A program made the position numbers and the translations under genes. 64,000 bases of DNA from Aliivibrio fischeri ATCC 7744 = JCM 18803 = DSM 507 (GTDB taxonomy: Bacteria; Pseudomonadota; Gammaproteobacteria; Enterobacterales; Vibrionaceae), in NCBI RefSeq assembly GCF_023983475.1, contig NZ_CP092712.1, forward strand, positions 1-64,000. The letters are read 5' to 3'. The notes beneath the pieces are model-generated. The model saw nothing but the letters and a program-made list of their open reading frames with translations. It searched no databases and was not told the origin of the DNA. Shown here in pieces: positions 11,745 to 23,752 of this stretch; the first letter of the stretch is position 1, and every line of letters starts with the position of its first letter.

Positions 11745-13385
11745 ATGAAATTGTCTGTTTGTGCAACACTTATTTCGCTGTCTTTATTAGTTGGGTGTCA
11801 AAGTACGCCATCAACTGATAATTCTTCTTTATCAGAAAACTCATCAAATTCATCATCTGACATAGTTAAGTCAACTAATAACGATGCGGCTGATAGTGTA
11901 GATATCATTTGTCCTCAGCTGGGCATTCAACCTGTAACCGTCACTGTTTCTGATTTGTGGGCCGATGGTGAGGTTGTCACCGATGCTTATACTAGGCGTA
12001 TTGCTCAAGTGAAAAATGGTAGCGTTACTTTAACGCCAAGTCGTCATAGTGGTGGCTTATTACTGTTAGAATCAAAAAAAGAAGAAGTCCCTTTTCAATG
12101 GAAGAATGCCACTTTCTACCACATCGCAACGGATAGATTCTTTAATGGTAACAGTTGGAATGATCACAGCTATGGTCGACAAAAAACGGCACAAGGTTTT
12201 CAAGGCGGTGATATTGCAGGACTTACTCAAAAGCTAGATTATTTAGCTGAGTTAGGTGTCGATGTTCTTTGGCTTTCGACGCCATTAGAGCAAGTACATG
12301 GTTGGCTTCCAGGGAAAAACGGTAATTCTCCTGAATACCCATATGCAGGTGGAGCTACATTAGATTGGACTCAGCTTGATACCAATATGGGGACTGAGCA
12401 AGAAATGAGAACATTTGTGGATTCAGCTCATCAGTTAGGTATGCGAGTTGTATGGAGTGTTGATACCGTTCCATCAGAGCCAAGCCTTGCAGACTTACAA
12501 CAATTTAATATCCAACCTAAAGATGCAAGTGACCTTCCTAGTTACTGGAATGAATGGCAACCGAAAGATGGCCAAAACCTGACTAATTATCTTGATGCAT
12601 TTAAAGACGAAAATGGACAAATACCACAGTGGTGGTCACCTGCGTGGTCAGATCCTAGTAGTGAAGGCAATATTTCAACGCCTGAGTTCTTTGCAAATAA
12701 ACCCGTAACCAATGTAGCTCAAGTGAGCCGGGCTAAAAATGAATTACTAACTCAATGGATAACGACGTGGGTTGCTAAATTTGGCATTGATGGGGTGGTT
12801 TTATCGGATTCGACACCACAATTGACTCAAAAGATAGAGGCGAGTGCGAGTAAAGCTTTTGAATTATGGAAAACACATAATCAATATAAAGCGCTTGAAT
12901 CCTCTTCTTTCCTAGTTGTTGATTTAAATGAGAAGGAATCATTTAAACCGCAAATAGTGTCGATGCAGAAAAATAAAGACCAGTGTTTTAGCCAATTTAC
13001 TTATCGTTTATCTGCGACTGAGAAATCACATGAGTTATATGCGATTAATTGGTTTGAAGAACGTGGTTTAGATGATCTATCTGAAGCAAATTACTCTGAG
13101 TTCAGAGATACAGCTTCAGCACTGTTATTATCACAGGGTAATATTGCTATTTGGTATGGTGATGAAACGGCTAAAAGCGGTGAGGCTTACAGCGAAATGA
13201 ATTGGGATGAAATGACAGGATTACGCTTATCTCTTATGTCTCATTGGAAAAAACTATTAGCTTTTAGAGCAAACCACTCTGCATTATCTGATGGAGAATA
13301 TCAGGTTATTGAAAACAATAGTTACTATGCTTTTATCCGAAAAAATAAGTCAGATAATGTAATGGTTGTTTACACTGGCGAATAG
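11745..13385 (+). CDS. MalS-like GH13 lipoprotein, probably catalytically dead
   Basis: The 546-residue product begins with a lipoprotein signal (lipobox LLVGC, Cys18) and a Ser/Asn-rich linker. From residue 125 it aligns with E. coli periplasmic alpha-amylase MalS: YHIATDRFFNG, SYGRQKTAQGFQGGDIAGL, LDYLAELGVDVLWLSTPLEQ, LDTNMGTEQEMRTFVDSAHQ. The catalytic blocks are gone. Region I VVMNH is replaced by WSVDTVP (near 235). Region II GIDGFRVDTAKH reads GIDGVVLSDSTP (near 346), losing the Arg and the nucleophile Asp. The acid Glu segment reads VVDLNEK (near 390). The SHD of region IV reads INWF (near 432). I infer a sugar-binding or structural pseudoenzyme anchored in a membrane. The reading frame is intact, so it is not a decayed gene. 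Confidence 0.8.
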   Translation: MKLSVCATLISLSLLVGCQSTPSTDNSSLSENSSNSSSDIVKSTNNDAADSVDIICPQLGIQPVTVTVSDLWADGEVVTDAYTRRIAQVKNGSVTLTPSRHSGGLLLLESKKEEVPFQWKNATFYHIATDRFFNGNSWNDHSYGRQKTAQGFQGGDIAGLTQKLDYLAELGVDVLWLSTPLEQVHGWLPGKNGNSPEYPYAGGATLDWTQLDTNMGTEQEMRTFVDSAHQLGMRVVWSVDTVPSEPSLADLQQFNIQPKDASDLPSYWNEWQPKDGQNLTNYLDAFKDENGQIPQWWSPAWSDPSSEGNISTPEFFANKPVTNVAQVSRAKNELLTQWITTWVAKFGIDGVVLSDSTPQLTQKIEASASKAFELWKTHNQYKALESSSFLVVDLNEKESFKPQIVSMQKNKDQCFSQFTYRLSATEKSHELYAINWFEERGLDDLSEANYSEFRDTASALLLSQGNIAIWYGDETAKSGEAYSEMNWDEMTGLRLSLMSHWKKLLAFRANHSALSDGEYQVIENNSYYAFIRKNKSDNVMVVYTGE

Positions 13386-13519
13386 TTAAGTTGTCACCAA
13401 AGTTTCATAAAATCAGAATAAGAGTGTGATACTAGACACATAGCTTTTGTTCTAGAGGTGATAATCTACGGTTAGAATAAGTTGTATTGGTAGATGTCTC
13501 TTAAGGAAAGGAGCTTATC

Positions 13520-13771
13520 ATGACTCGTTTTTTAGCTATATCCCCTCAAAGTCAATGCTATCTATTTACTGTCGCATTAGCTCTTAATTTATTAGGAATG
13601 GTACTTACAGATATGTGGGTTCCAATGGTGGTTGGTGCAATCATTACAACAGGGTTGTCAGTTGATGCTTGGGTCCGGGTACATTATGTATTACCGATGA
13701 GAAAAGAGTTGAGAAACTTGCAGAATCAAATCGAAGCTATCCAAAAGCTAGCACGAGATATCAATACGTAG
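13520..13771 (+). CDS. Small membrane protein of unknown function
   Basis: The 83-residue product is not recognised. Two hydrophobic segments (about residues 13-30 and 34-50) are followed by a charged helix rich in Glu, Gln and Lys (RKELRNLQNQIEAIQKLARD), which may be a coiled coil. The strong RBS AAAGGAG sits 8 bp before the ATG, and a terminator follows directly, so it is a real monocistronic gene. It probably sits in the inner membrane with its coiled coil in the cytoplasm. Confidence 0.8.
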   Translation: MTRFLAISPQSQCYLFTVALALNLLGMVLTDMWVPMVVGAIITTGLSVDAWVRVHYVLPMRKELRNLQNQIEAIQKLARDINT

Positions 13772-13781
13772 TTTATAAGAG

Positions 13782-13810
13782 AAAGGCAGCCATAATGGTT
13801 GCCTTTTTTT
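13782..13810. terminator. Terminator between convergent genes
   Basis: AAAGGCAGCCA and TGGTTGCCTTT form a stem followed by seven T residues on the plus strand. Together with the reverse reading it can serve both the small membrane gene and the convergent tusA. Confidence 0.75.
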
Positions 13811-13817
13811 GTACGTA

Positions 13818-14069
13818 TTATTTTGAAAGTCCTTTTCGGATTAAATAACGATAAGGAAGAGAGTCTGTGTCTTCTGCGATAAGTTCGTGATCCATAAAAC
13901 GGCAAAAACTAGGAATGTCTCTTGTTGTTGATGGATCATCGGCTTTAATTAATAGCGTTTCACCATCTTCCATCTTTCGAATCGTTTTTCTAACCATCAT
14001 GACAGGTTCAGGGCAGCGTAATCCTTCTGCTTCTAGTGTTTGTGTTGCTGTATCAAAGTTGATGGTCAT
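13818..14069 (-). CDS. tusA: Sulfur carrier protein TusA
   Basis: TusA accepts sulfur from IscS and passes it to TusBCD for 2-thiouridine modification of tRNA wobble bases. The 83-residue product has the family motif [15 protein letters not shown] with the active Cys near residue 19 (CPxP), and is the usual size (about 81-83). It stands alone, as in other gammaproteobacteria. Confidence 0.95.
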   Translation of the reverse strand: MTINFDTATQTLEAEGLRCPEPVMMVRKTIRKMEDGETLLIKADDPSTTRDIPSFCRFMDHELIAEDTDSLPYRYLIRKGLSK

Positions 14070-14254
14070 GTTTGTATCTCTTTACAGTTAAAGGCGACCG
14101 AGATCATACTGCTGTAAAAAAAATAATCAATACGCGTTGGCAAAGAACTGAAAAGGGAGTAGATTTAATTTAACAACAAATTAACATTGGAACGTTAACT
14201 TGTTGTTTTATCCATTCTAACACTCGGTTAGAAAGCAACAGAAGGATCGTTATT

Positions 14255-14446
14255 ATGCTTACTCAAATAGATCGCTTAACTATTTATTGTGTTCTTTGTC
14301 TTGTTACTATTAGTTCATTAGTATTGCGTACTCCTGAAAACATCAGTTTGTTTCCACTTATTAGTTTGGCATCTGTGATGGTAGCGCTAACAGTAGAATT
14401 AAAAACATGGTCAGAAGCAGAAACTGCGGAAGAACAAGATTCTTAA
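14255..14446 (+). CDS. Small membrane protein of unknown function
   Basis: The 63-residue product is not recognised. It has two hydrophobic stretches (about residues 9-23 and 31-47) and an acidic tail (EAETAEEQDS). RBS AGAAGGA lies 9 bp before the ATG. The gene is divergent from tusA across about 185 bp and precedes the LysR gene, with a possible hairpin and T-tract (CCCG...CGGGATTTTTTTT) at about 14480-14540 between them. Confidence 0.65.
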   Translation: MLTQIDRLTIYCVLCLVTISSLVLRTPENISLFPLISLASVMVALTVELKTWSEAETAEEQDS

Positions 14447-14593
14447 CTTACTTCTAAATAACAAAAAGACTCTCCAGTTTCCCGTTTTTTTCATCATTCT
14501 TAATACCAAATAAGAGTTGAATGAAATGCGGGATTTTTTTTATCCAGAAAACAGTTACACTCACTACGTTGATTAAGCCTAGTAGGTCAGGTT

Positions 14594-15535
14594 ATGGAAT
14601 TAGAAGAAGTTTATCGTCGTGATTTAAATTTGTTAATTGCACTTAAAGTCTTGTTAGAAGAAAACAGTGTTAGCCAAGCTGCGGTTCGCCTTAATTTGAG
14701 TCAGTCGGCAATGAGTCGAGTATTAGGTCGATTGCGTGATTTGCTTGGAGATCCATTGTTTACTAGACAAGGTCAGCATCTAGTTCCGACCCAAAAAGCA
14801 TTAGAGATAAATGAGCAGATAAACCTCCCATTAGAATCATTACGTCAGTTGTTAACACCAAGCGACTTTACACCTATACATTGTGATCAGCATTTTTTAA
14901 TTGCAACCACCGATTATGCAATGCAAACAATCTTACCTTATGCATTACCAAAAATTTATGAACAAGCGCCAAATATCTCATTAGAGTTTGCACCTTTAAA
15001 TCATGAAAACTTATTTAAGCAACTCAGCACTGAAAAAGTAGATATGGCTATTTGTCGTCCTATCGGGTCTGTATTACCACTAAAACAGGAAGTGTTAGGG
15101 CTGGTAGGTGTGTTGTGTTTGCTCTCTAAAAATCATCCGTTATCTGGCTCAATACTGACCTTGGATGATTACCTGTCTTTGCCACATGCAATGATAGCAA
15201 TTAGCGATGGAGTAAAAGCATTAATTGATGCGGCTTTATCAGGACAAAGAGAAAGAAGACAAGTACTTAGGGCTTATCATTTAGAAGCGGCGTTAGCGAT
15301 TGTTGATAAAATGCCATTGGTGATCACTGTGCCCGCAGATTTGGCGTATTTAGTGGCTGAACGCTACGATTTAGTGATTAAACCATTACCTTTTGAATTT
15401 ACTCCGTTTGATTACTCACTGATTTGGCATTCGCGTTGTGATACATCACCAGCTCAAACTTGGCTACGACGAGTGGTTAAAGAAGAGTGCGGTAAGTTAA
15501 TTGAAAAACGTATTGAAGATATTGGTTTTGCATAA
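14594..15535 (+). CDS. LysR-family transcriptional regulator
   Basis: The 313-residue product has the N-terminal winged helix (LNLLIALKVLLEENSVSQAA, then LNLSQSAMSRVLGRLRDLLG) and a C-terminal effector-binding domain of the LysR type. The effector is unknown. Nearest genes are the small membrane gene upstream and the yiaA-like gene downstream. Neither lies divergent to it, so the usual neighbour-target rule gives no clear target. Confidence 0.88.
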   Translation: MELEEVYRRDLNLLIALKVLLEENSVSQAAVRLNLSQSAMSRVLGRLRDLLGDPLFTRQGQHLVPTQKALEINEQINLPLESLRQLLTPSDFTPIHCDQHFLIATTDYAMQTILPYALPKIYEQAPNISLEFAPLNHENLFKQLSTEKVDMAICRPIGSVLPLKQEVLGLVGVLCLLSKNHPLSGSILTLDDYLSLPHAMIAISDGVKALIDAALSGQRERRQVLRAYHLEAALAIVDKMPLVITVPADLAYLVAERYDLVIKPLPFEFTPFDYSLIWHSRCDTSPAQTWLRRVVKEECGKLIEKRIEDIGFA

Positions 15536-15659
15536 CGTGTAGTACTCTGTATTTGATGTAATTAATAGAATTCATAATGAATAATGCTTCCCAGAGTCAT
15601 TCGTTAGGTTCGATTTTCTTTGCTCTCTCGCATAACGTTATGGTTTTGAGGAGGGAGTT

Positions 15660-16106
15660 ATGGAACAACATCATCAATATCACCAACCAACAAGCGCATT
15701 TATCATGGCATCATGGGGAGCGTTTGTTATTGGTTCTTCTGCTTATTTATTTGGTTTATGGAAATCCACCATGGAGCTGAATGAAAAGGGTTATTACTTT
15801 TCTTTATTATTGCTCGGTTTGTTTGCCGCAATATCATTACAAAAAACCATTAGAGATAAACACGAAGGGATAAACGTCACTTCAATGTATATGATGAGTT
15901 GTCGTGTTGCTTTGATTTCAGCGTTGGTATTAATGGCTATTGGCTTAAGAAATGCGGAATTATTACTCAGTGAAAAGGGCTTTTTTGCAATGGCTTATAC
16001 ACTTTCATTATTTTCAGTTGTGACGATTCAAAAAAACATTCGAGATGTTGCAGCTACTACAAGTGATGAAGAGTTGTCTGAAGTAAAAGATGAGTTAGTA
16101 GAGTAA
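15660..16106 (+). CDS. yiaA: YiaA/YiaB-family inner membrane protein
   Basis: The 148-residue product holds two copies of the YiaA two-helix unit, giving four membrane segments (about residues 13-30, 43-60, 75-92 and 103-118). Each copy ends in a similar motif, ISLQKTIRDK and VTIQKNIRDV. The function is unknown in the family. The ATG at 15660 follows an excellent RBS (GAGGAGGGAG), which rules out an overlapping frame from 15577. Confidence 0.85.
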   Translation: MEQHHQYHQPTSAFIMASWGAFVIGSSAYLFGLWKSTMELNEKGYYFSLLLLGLFAAISLQKTIRDKHEGINVTSMYMMSCRVALISALVLMAIGLRNAELLLSEKGFFAMAYTLSLFSVVTIQKNIRDVAATTSDEELSEVKDELVE

Positions 16107-16154
16107 TACTCATTATCCGTTCATTATGAGTTAAATAGATAATTACATCGATAT

Positions 16155-16181
16155 AAAAAAGGCAGCGATTATGCTGCCTTG
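16155..16181 (-). terminator. Terminator of acuI
   Basis: AAGGCAGC and GCTGCCTT form a stem. Read on the minus strand it is followed by six T residues, so it serves the minus-strand gene acuI that ends at 16252. Confidence 0.75.
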
Positions 16182-16251
16182 AATTACTGATGTTATCTAA
16201 AACTAAGTTAGGTAGGACTTAGTTTTAAATCTTTTAGATTTTAATAACGAC

Positions 16252-17232
16252 TTAGATTTTAATTACTACGCGACCTGTGATTTGACCGTTGGTAATGTCT
16301 TCAGCAGCTTGAATTGCATCATCAAGAGACACTTCTTTTGTTGCTTGGTCAAAGAATGATGCTGGTAGTAGTTCTGCTAATTGTTCCCATGCTTTAATGC
16401 GTTTTTCGCGAGGGCACATTACAGAGTCAATACCTTGTAGACGAACATTACGTAGAATGAATGGCATTACTGTTGTTGGTAAATCAAAACCACCAGCAAG
16501 GCCACATGCCGCTACAGCACCGTTGTAATCTACTTGCGCTAACACTTTTGCCAATACTTTGCTGCCAACGGTGTCGATAGCGCCAGCCCATAGTTGTTTT
16601 TCTAATGGTTTTGCTGGTTCTTCTAATTCGCTACGCTCAACAATACGAGTTGCGCCTAGAGATTTTAATAATTCACCATTTTCAGAAGCTCGACCTGTCA
16701 CGGCTGCTACTTTATAACCTAGTTGGTTTAGAAGAGTGATAGCAACGCTGCCTACACCGCCGCTTGAACCTGTTACTAGGATTTCACCGTCTTCAGGTTT
16801 GATATCTGCATCAACGATTGCTTGTACACATAACATTGCCGTGAAACCAGCTGTACCGATTGCCATTACTTTTTTAGCATCTAGGCCTTTTGGCATAGGT
16901 ACTAACCAGTCACCGTTTAGGCTTGCTTTCTCAGCCATACCACCCCAGTGACCTTCACCAACGCCCCAACCAGTAAGAACAACTTCATCACCCGCTTTAT
17001 AGCGAGGATCATCTGATTGAGAAACCACACCTGATAAGTCGATACCAGGAACCATTGGGAAGTTACGAACAATGCGTCCTTTACCAGTGATCGCTAAGCC
17101 GTCTTTGTAGTTTAGAGAAGAGTAGTTTACATCGATTTTAACATTACCTTCAGGTAGTTGAGATTCATCAATCTCAGTAACTGCTGCAATGGTATTTCTA
17201 TCTTCTTGATTTAGAACTAATGCTTTAAACAT
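16252..17232 (-). CDS. acuI: Acrylyl-CoA reductase AcuI (YhdH, MDR family)
   Basis: The 326-residue product is a zinc-free medium-chain dehydrogenase/reductase that reduces acryloyl-CoA to propionyl-CoA with NADPH. Seen motifs: the N-terminal SLNYKDGLAITGKGRIVRNF, and the nucleotide-binding VTGSSGGVGSVAITLLNQLG near residue 150. The start is placed at 17232 (MFKALVL) because GGAG sits 9 bp before it. An upstream ATG would add four residues without an RBS. A FadR-like half-palindrome lies just upstream at 17267-17284. In marine bacteria the enzyme detoxifies acrylate from DMSP. That role here is inference. Confidence 0.92.
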   Translation of the reverse strand: MFKALVLNQEDRNTIAAVTEIDESQLPEGNVKIDVNYSSLNYKDGLAITGKGRIVRNFPMVPGIDLSGVVSQSDDPRYKAGDEVVLTGWGVGEGHWGGMAEKASLNGDWLVPMPKGLDAKKVMAIGTAGFTAMLCVQAIVDADIKPEDGEILVTGSSGGVGSVAITLLNQLGYKVAAVTGRASENGELLKSLGATRIVERSELEEPAKPLEKQLWAGAIDTVGSKVLAKVLAQVDYNGAVAACGLAGGFDLPTTVMPFILRNVRLQGIDSVMCPREKRIKAWEQLAELLPASFFDQATKEVSLDDAIQAAEDITNGQITGRVVIKI

Positions 17233-17266
17233 AACGAACTCCAATAAGGATAATAACGAACATCAA

Positions 17267-17284
17267 ACGGTCTGTTTGACCAAT
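17267..17284. promoter_or_regulatory. FadR-like site upstream of acuI
   Basis: GGTCTGTTTGACCAAT shares the nine-base core GTTTGACCA with the operator in front of fadB (21398-21414). It lies about 40 bp before the acuI start, where a repressor could act. It is a weaker palindrome than the fadB site. Confidence 0.4.
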
Positions 17285-17601
17285 GAGAGTAAGTGTAGGT
17301 GAGTTTTGAAAAGAAAAAAAATGATACTTAAACATGAGCTATATGCGTTTTATGCATAGATCACTAGTCTAGAAAATAAACAAAAAAATGAAAATAAGAT
17401 CTTTACTTTTTTCTAGTTCGTGGTAATTTTGCGCCTTGCTCTAATGTATAGAGTTATTAATACAAGCAATAAGTACAAGTAAAACCCTCAGAAATATCTT
17501 CAAAAAAGTATTATCTCCGTGTTTCATTTCACTTTTCCAATCATTAATAATTGAACATTTCAGCAGATCGTTAGCAACGAATAAGCCTAACTGGATCTAT
17601 T

Positions 17602-17607
17602 TATAAT
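17602..17607 (+). promoter_or_regulatory. Candidate -10 box of a small-RNA or small-peptide transcript
   Basis: A perfect TATAAT stands 212 bp before the small ORF at 17814. No good -35 is visible at 16-18 bp. A weak CRP-like half site, TGTGA (17612-17616), follows directly and would overlap the start point. Confidence 0.35.
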
Positions 17608-17813
17608 GTAATGTGACCGTGTGCAATCGAGGTTGTGAAAATGCGTCGGCTTTATACCTAACTAATGCTGTTAGGCTGCTTCCGTTACAAAGCAGAAAGA
17701 TAAAGGACGTACAATCTCTCTAGTATAAATTACATAAGATAAATATCTCTTCTCAGGCTAAACGAAAGCATCACTTTGATGCATGTTTATACTTAAGTTA
17801 AGAAGGATATCTC

Positions 17814-17888
17814 ATGTCTAAATCAACAGGCAGAAAGCGTTTTTGGTTCCACCAATCTCGTGATACAAAAACTACATTCAAAAAGTAG
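17814..17888 (+). CDS. 24-residue basic peptide (small ORF)
   Basis: The ORF starts ATG after AAGAAGGATATCTC, whose AGAAGGA lies 7 bp before the start, and ends TAG at 17888. The peptide is strongly basic (Lys and Arg about a third of residues, with RKRFWFHQ in the middle and a FKK end) and has no hydrophobic helix. A hairpin terminator follows 33 bp later. The RBS and terminator on either side argue for a real gene. A link to the 29-residue VcdP of V. cholerae VcdRP is possible but not shown. Confidence 0.5.
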   Translation: MSKSTGRKRFWFHQSRDTKTTFKK

Positions 17889-17920
17889 TCTGTTTATAGC
17901 ACTCAGCTATAGATAGAAAG

Positions 17921-17964
17921 AAAAAGTCGCTTCAATGTTCATAGAACAGAGAGCGACTTTTTTT
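17921..17964. terminator. Bidirectional terminator between the small ORF and fadA
   Basis: AAAAAGTCGCT and AGCGACTTTTTTT pair, with an inner TGTTC/GAACA stem. A and T tracts on the two sides allow use by the plus-strand small transcript and by minus-strand fadBA. Confidence 0.8.
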
Positions 17965-17991
17965 GTTTTTAACGTTTGAATTTACTTAGTA

Positions 17992-21346
<3,355 letters not shown>

Positions 21347-21397
21347 TTTCTATCTCCATGAAATAAAAACCAGAGAGGTGTATTCATTATTATATTA

Positions 21398-21414
21398 ATC
21401 TGGTTTGACCAGTT
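21398..21414. promoter_or_regulatory. FadR operator upstream of fadBA
   Basis: ATCTGGTTTGACCAGTT is a near-palindrome close to the enterobacterial FadR consensus (TGGTCNGACC core). It lies about 52 bp before the fadB start, where FadR would repress the operon until long-chain acyl-CoA is present. Confidence 0.7.
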
Positions 21415-21588
21415 AATATTGGTTCTTATTTAAACAGATTTCAAATTAAATTTAACAATTTGTTTACGTTTATCTTGTTTGATCACAAATTTGTTTGATG
21501 TAAACCGAGAATAAACATCAGCTTAAAAGAGTAAATTTCGACAGAAGTGATACACTTTAAGGTTCCGTTTTTGCTATCAGTGTAAGCT

Positions 21589-22206
21589 ATGAATGACCAG
21601 CCATATCAAGTACCCAAGGCCATGGTGGTATTTGAAGAAGAGATAAAAAAAAGCATCTTTATAACGTATTTAGCTCGAACGTCTTCCGTTGATGACGCGA
21701 AAGCATTTGTTGCTGAAATAAAAGCTAAGCATTCAGATGCTCGTCATAACTGCTGGGGGTTTGTTGCGGGCCGACCTGATGATTCTATGAAATGGGGATT
21801 CAGTGATGACGGTGAGCCGTCTGGTACTGCAGGCAAACCAATATTAGCTCAACTGAGTGGCAGCGGTATCGGTGAGATAACAGCGGTTGTTACCCGTTAT
21901 TACGGTGGTGTGCGTTTAGGTACTGGCGGTTTAGTAAAAGCTTATGGCGGCGGAGTTCAACAAGCATTAAAACTGATAGAAACTGAAGAAAAAAGAATCA
22001 CTGATACGGTTATTTTGCACTGTGATTATAACTTAGTGAGTTTGGTCGAAACTTTGTTGAGTCAATTTGAAGGTAATCAAGTGGATGCACAATACAGTGA
22101 TAAGGTAGTGATGAGCGTTGAGTTAGAAAAGCGCGTTATTGAAGAATTTAAGATAGCCATTATTAATAAGAGTGGCGCAAAAATTGAATTTCCTTCAGAT
22201 ACATGA
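21589..22206 (+). CDS. yigZ: YigZ/IMPACT-family protein
   Basis: The 205-residue product has an N-terminal UPF0029/IMPACT domain, with DARHNCWGFVAG, GFSDDGEPSGTAGKP near residue 62, and TAVVTRYYGGVRLGTGGLVKAYG near 95. A small C-terminal domain follows. The family is thought to be RNA- or ribosome-associated, and the E. coli protein is called YigZ. It is divergent from fadB and followed 56 bp later by trkH, the same order as in other gammaproteobacteria. Confidence 0.93.
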   Translation: MNDQPYQVPKAMVVFEEEIKKSIFITYLARTSSVDDAKAFVAEIKAKHSDARHNCWGFVAGRPDDSMKWGFSDDGEPSGTAGKPILAQLSGSGIGEITAVVTRYYGGVRLGTGGLVKAYGGGVQQALKLIETEEKRITDTVILHCDYNLVSLVETLLSQFEGNQVDAQYSDKVVMSVELEKRVIEEFKIAIINKSGAKIEFPSDT

Positions 22207-22262
22207 AATTCAAATACCATTAATTATTTAGGATATGAGTGACGTCAAGCGTCCAATAAACC

Positions 22263-23720
22263 ATGCAGTTTCGTTCAATTATTCGAATCGTGGGTATTTT
22301 ACTCGCGGTATTCAGTTTTTTCATGTTGGCTCCTGCCTTTATCGCGTTTATATATCGTGATGGTGCCGGTGTGCCATTTGTTATTACCTTCTTCTTATTA
22401 TTAGCAGGTGGCGGGGCTCTTTGGTTTCCTAACCGCCAGCATAAACATGAATTAAAATCACGTGATGGTTTTTTAATTGTCGTTCTTTTTTGGATGGTAA
22501 TCGGTAGTGCAGGAGCATTACCATTTCTGTTTTCAGGTTCACCAGATATTTCGGTAACTAATGCCTTTTTTGAATCATTTTCAGGGTTAACGACAACGGG
22601 TGCAACGGTACTAACTGGGTTAGATCATTTACCAAAAGCGATTTTATTCTATCGCCAATTGCTCCAATGGTTTGGTGGTATGGGGATCATTGTATTAGCT
22701 GTAGCTATCTTACCGGTTTTAGGAATTGGTGGCATGCAGCTATATCGTGCTGAAATTCCTGGTCCAGTTAAAGATTCCAAAATGACGCCACGTATAGCAG
22801 AAACTGCAAAGGTGCTTTGGTATATCTACCTAACCTTAACTATTGCCTGCGCATTGGCATTCTGGATTGCGGGAATGGGGTGGTTTGATGCTATTTCTCA
22901 TAGTTTTTCAACCATAGCAATTGGTGGATTTTCTACTTATGATGCCAGTATGGGGCACTTTAATAGTCCTGTGATTAACGCTATTACGGTCGTGTTTTTA
23001 TTGATATCGGCTTGTAACTTTTCACTTCACTTTGCTGCGTTTGCATCGGGTGGTGTTCATCCAAAATATTATTGGCGTGATCCTGAATTTAGAGCATTTA
23101 TTTTCATTCAAATTCTCTTATTCTTAATTACTTTTTTATTGTTGCTAAAGCACAATACATATAACTCGGTCGGAACCGCAATTGATCAGGCGTTATTCCA
23201 AACCGTGTCAATTTCAACGACAGCAGGATTTACGACGACTAGCTTTGCTGAATGGCCACTGTTTTTACCTGTTTTATTACTGTTTTCTTCTTTTATTGGT
23301 GGTTGTGCTGGCTCAACCGGTGGCGGTATGAAAGTGATTCGTATTTTATTATTGTCATTGCAAGGCATGCGTGAAATTAAGCGATTGATTCACCCAAGAG
23401 CGATTTATACGATTAAGATTGGAACTAAAGCATTACCTCAGCGTGTGGTTGATGCGGTATGGGGTTTCTTCTCTGCTTATGCCTTGGTGTTTGTTATTTG
23501 TATGCTGGCATTAATTGCTACAGGGATTGATGAATTAACTGCTTTCTCTGCAGTTGCAGCAACATTGAATAATTTAGGACCAGGTTTGGGTGAAGTTGCG
23601 GTTCACTTTGGTGAAGTAAATGATGCCGCAAAATGGATACTGATTATCGCCATGCTGTTTGGACGTTTAGAGGTATTTACGCTTCTTATTTTGTTCACAC
23701 CGACGTTTTGGCGTAGCTAG
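22263..23720 (+). CDS. trkH: Trk potassium uptake protein TrkH
   Basis: TrkH is the membrane channel of the Trk K+ uptake system, gated by the NAD-binding subunit TrkA. The 485-residue product has about ten membrane segments and the repeated pore loops: SGLTTTGATVLTG near residue 105, IAIGGFSTYDASM near 220, SISTTAGFTTTSF near 317, and LNNLGPGLGEV near 435. The length matches E. coli TrkH (483). Confidence 0.96.
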   Translation: MQFRSIIRIVGILLAVFSFFMLAPAFIAFIYRDGAGVPFVITFFLLLAGGGALWFPNRQHKHELKSRDGFLIVVLFWMVIGSAGALPFLFSGSPDISVTNAFFESFSGLTTTGATVLTGLDHLPKAILFYRQLLQWFGGMGIIVLAVAILPVLGIGGMQLYRAEIPGPVKDSKMTPRIAETAKVLWYIYLTLTIACALAFWIAGMGWFDAISHSFSTIAIGGFSTYDASMGHFNSPVINAITVVFLLISACNFSLHFAAFASGGVHPKYYWRDPEFRAFIFIQILLFLITFLLLLKHNTYNSVGTAIDQALFQTVSISTTAGFTTTSFAEWPLFLPVLLLFSSFIGGCAGSTGGGMKVIRILLLSLQGMREIKRLIHPRAIYTIKIGTKALPQRVVDAVWGFFSAYALVFVICMLALIATGIDELTAFSAVAATLNNLGPGLGEVAVHFGEVNDAAKWILIIAMLFGRLEVFTLLILFTPTFWRS

Positions 23721-23752
23721 TTTTTATAATTAAACAGATTAAAGGGTTTACT

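Larger units (their letters stand above)
17610..17964 (+). ncRNA. Candidate structured RNA with a 24-codon ORF
   Basis: Between the acuI promoter and the fadA terminator is about 700 bp without a long gene. It carries hairpins CCTAAC/GTTAGG (17657-17675), CTGCTT/AAGCAG (17676-17695) and GCATCA/TGATGC (17768-17782), then an RBS, a short ORF and a strong terminator. This layout resembles dual-function small RNAs. The 5' end is a guess from the TATAAT at 17602. I do not recognise the RNA family. From 17285 to 17600 I see nothing else beyond possible promoter sequence for acuI. Confidence 0.4.

Noticed and set aside
11745-13385. Active periplasmic alpha-amylase
   Set aside because: Overall similarity to MalS is clear, but the catalytic Asp, Glu and Asp and the region I and IV His residues are not in the aligned positions.
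15577-15780. 67-codon open frame overlapping the yiaA-like gene
   Set aside because: The yiaA-like frame at 15660 has an excellent RBS and four membrane segments of a known family. The other frame has neither.
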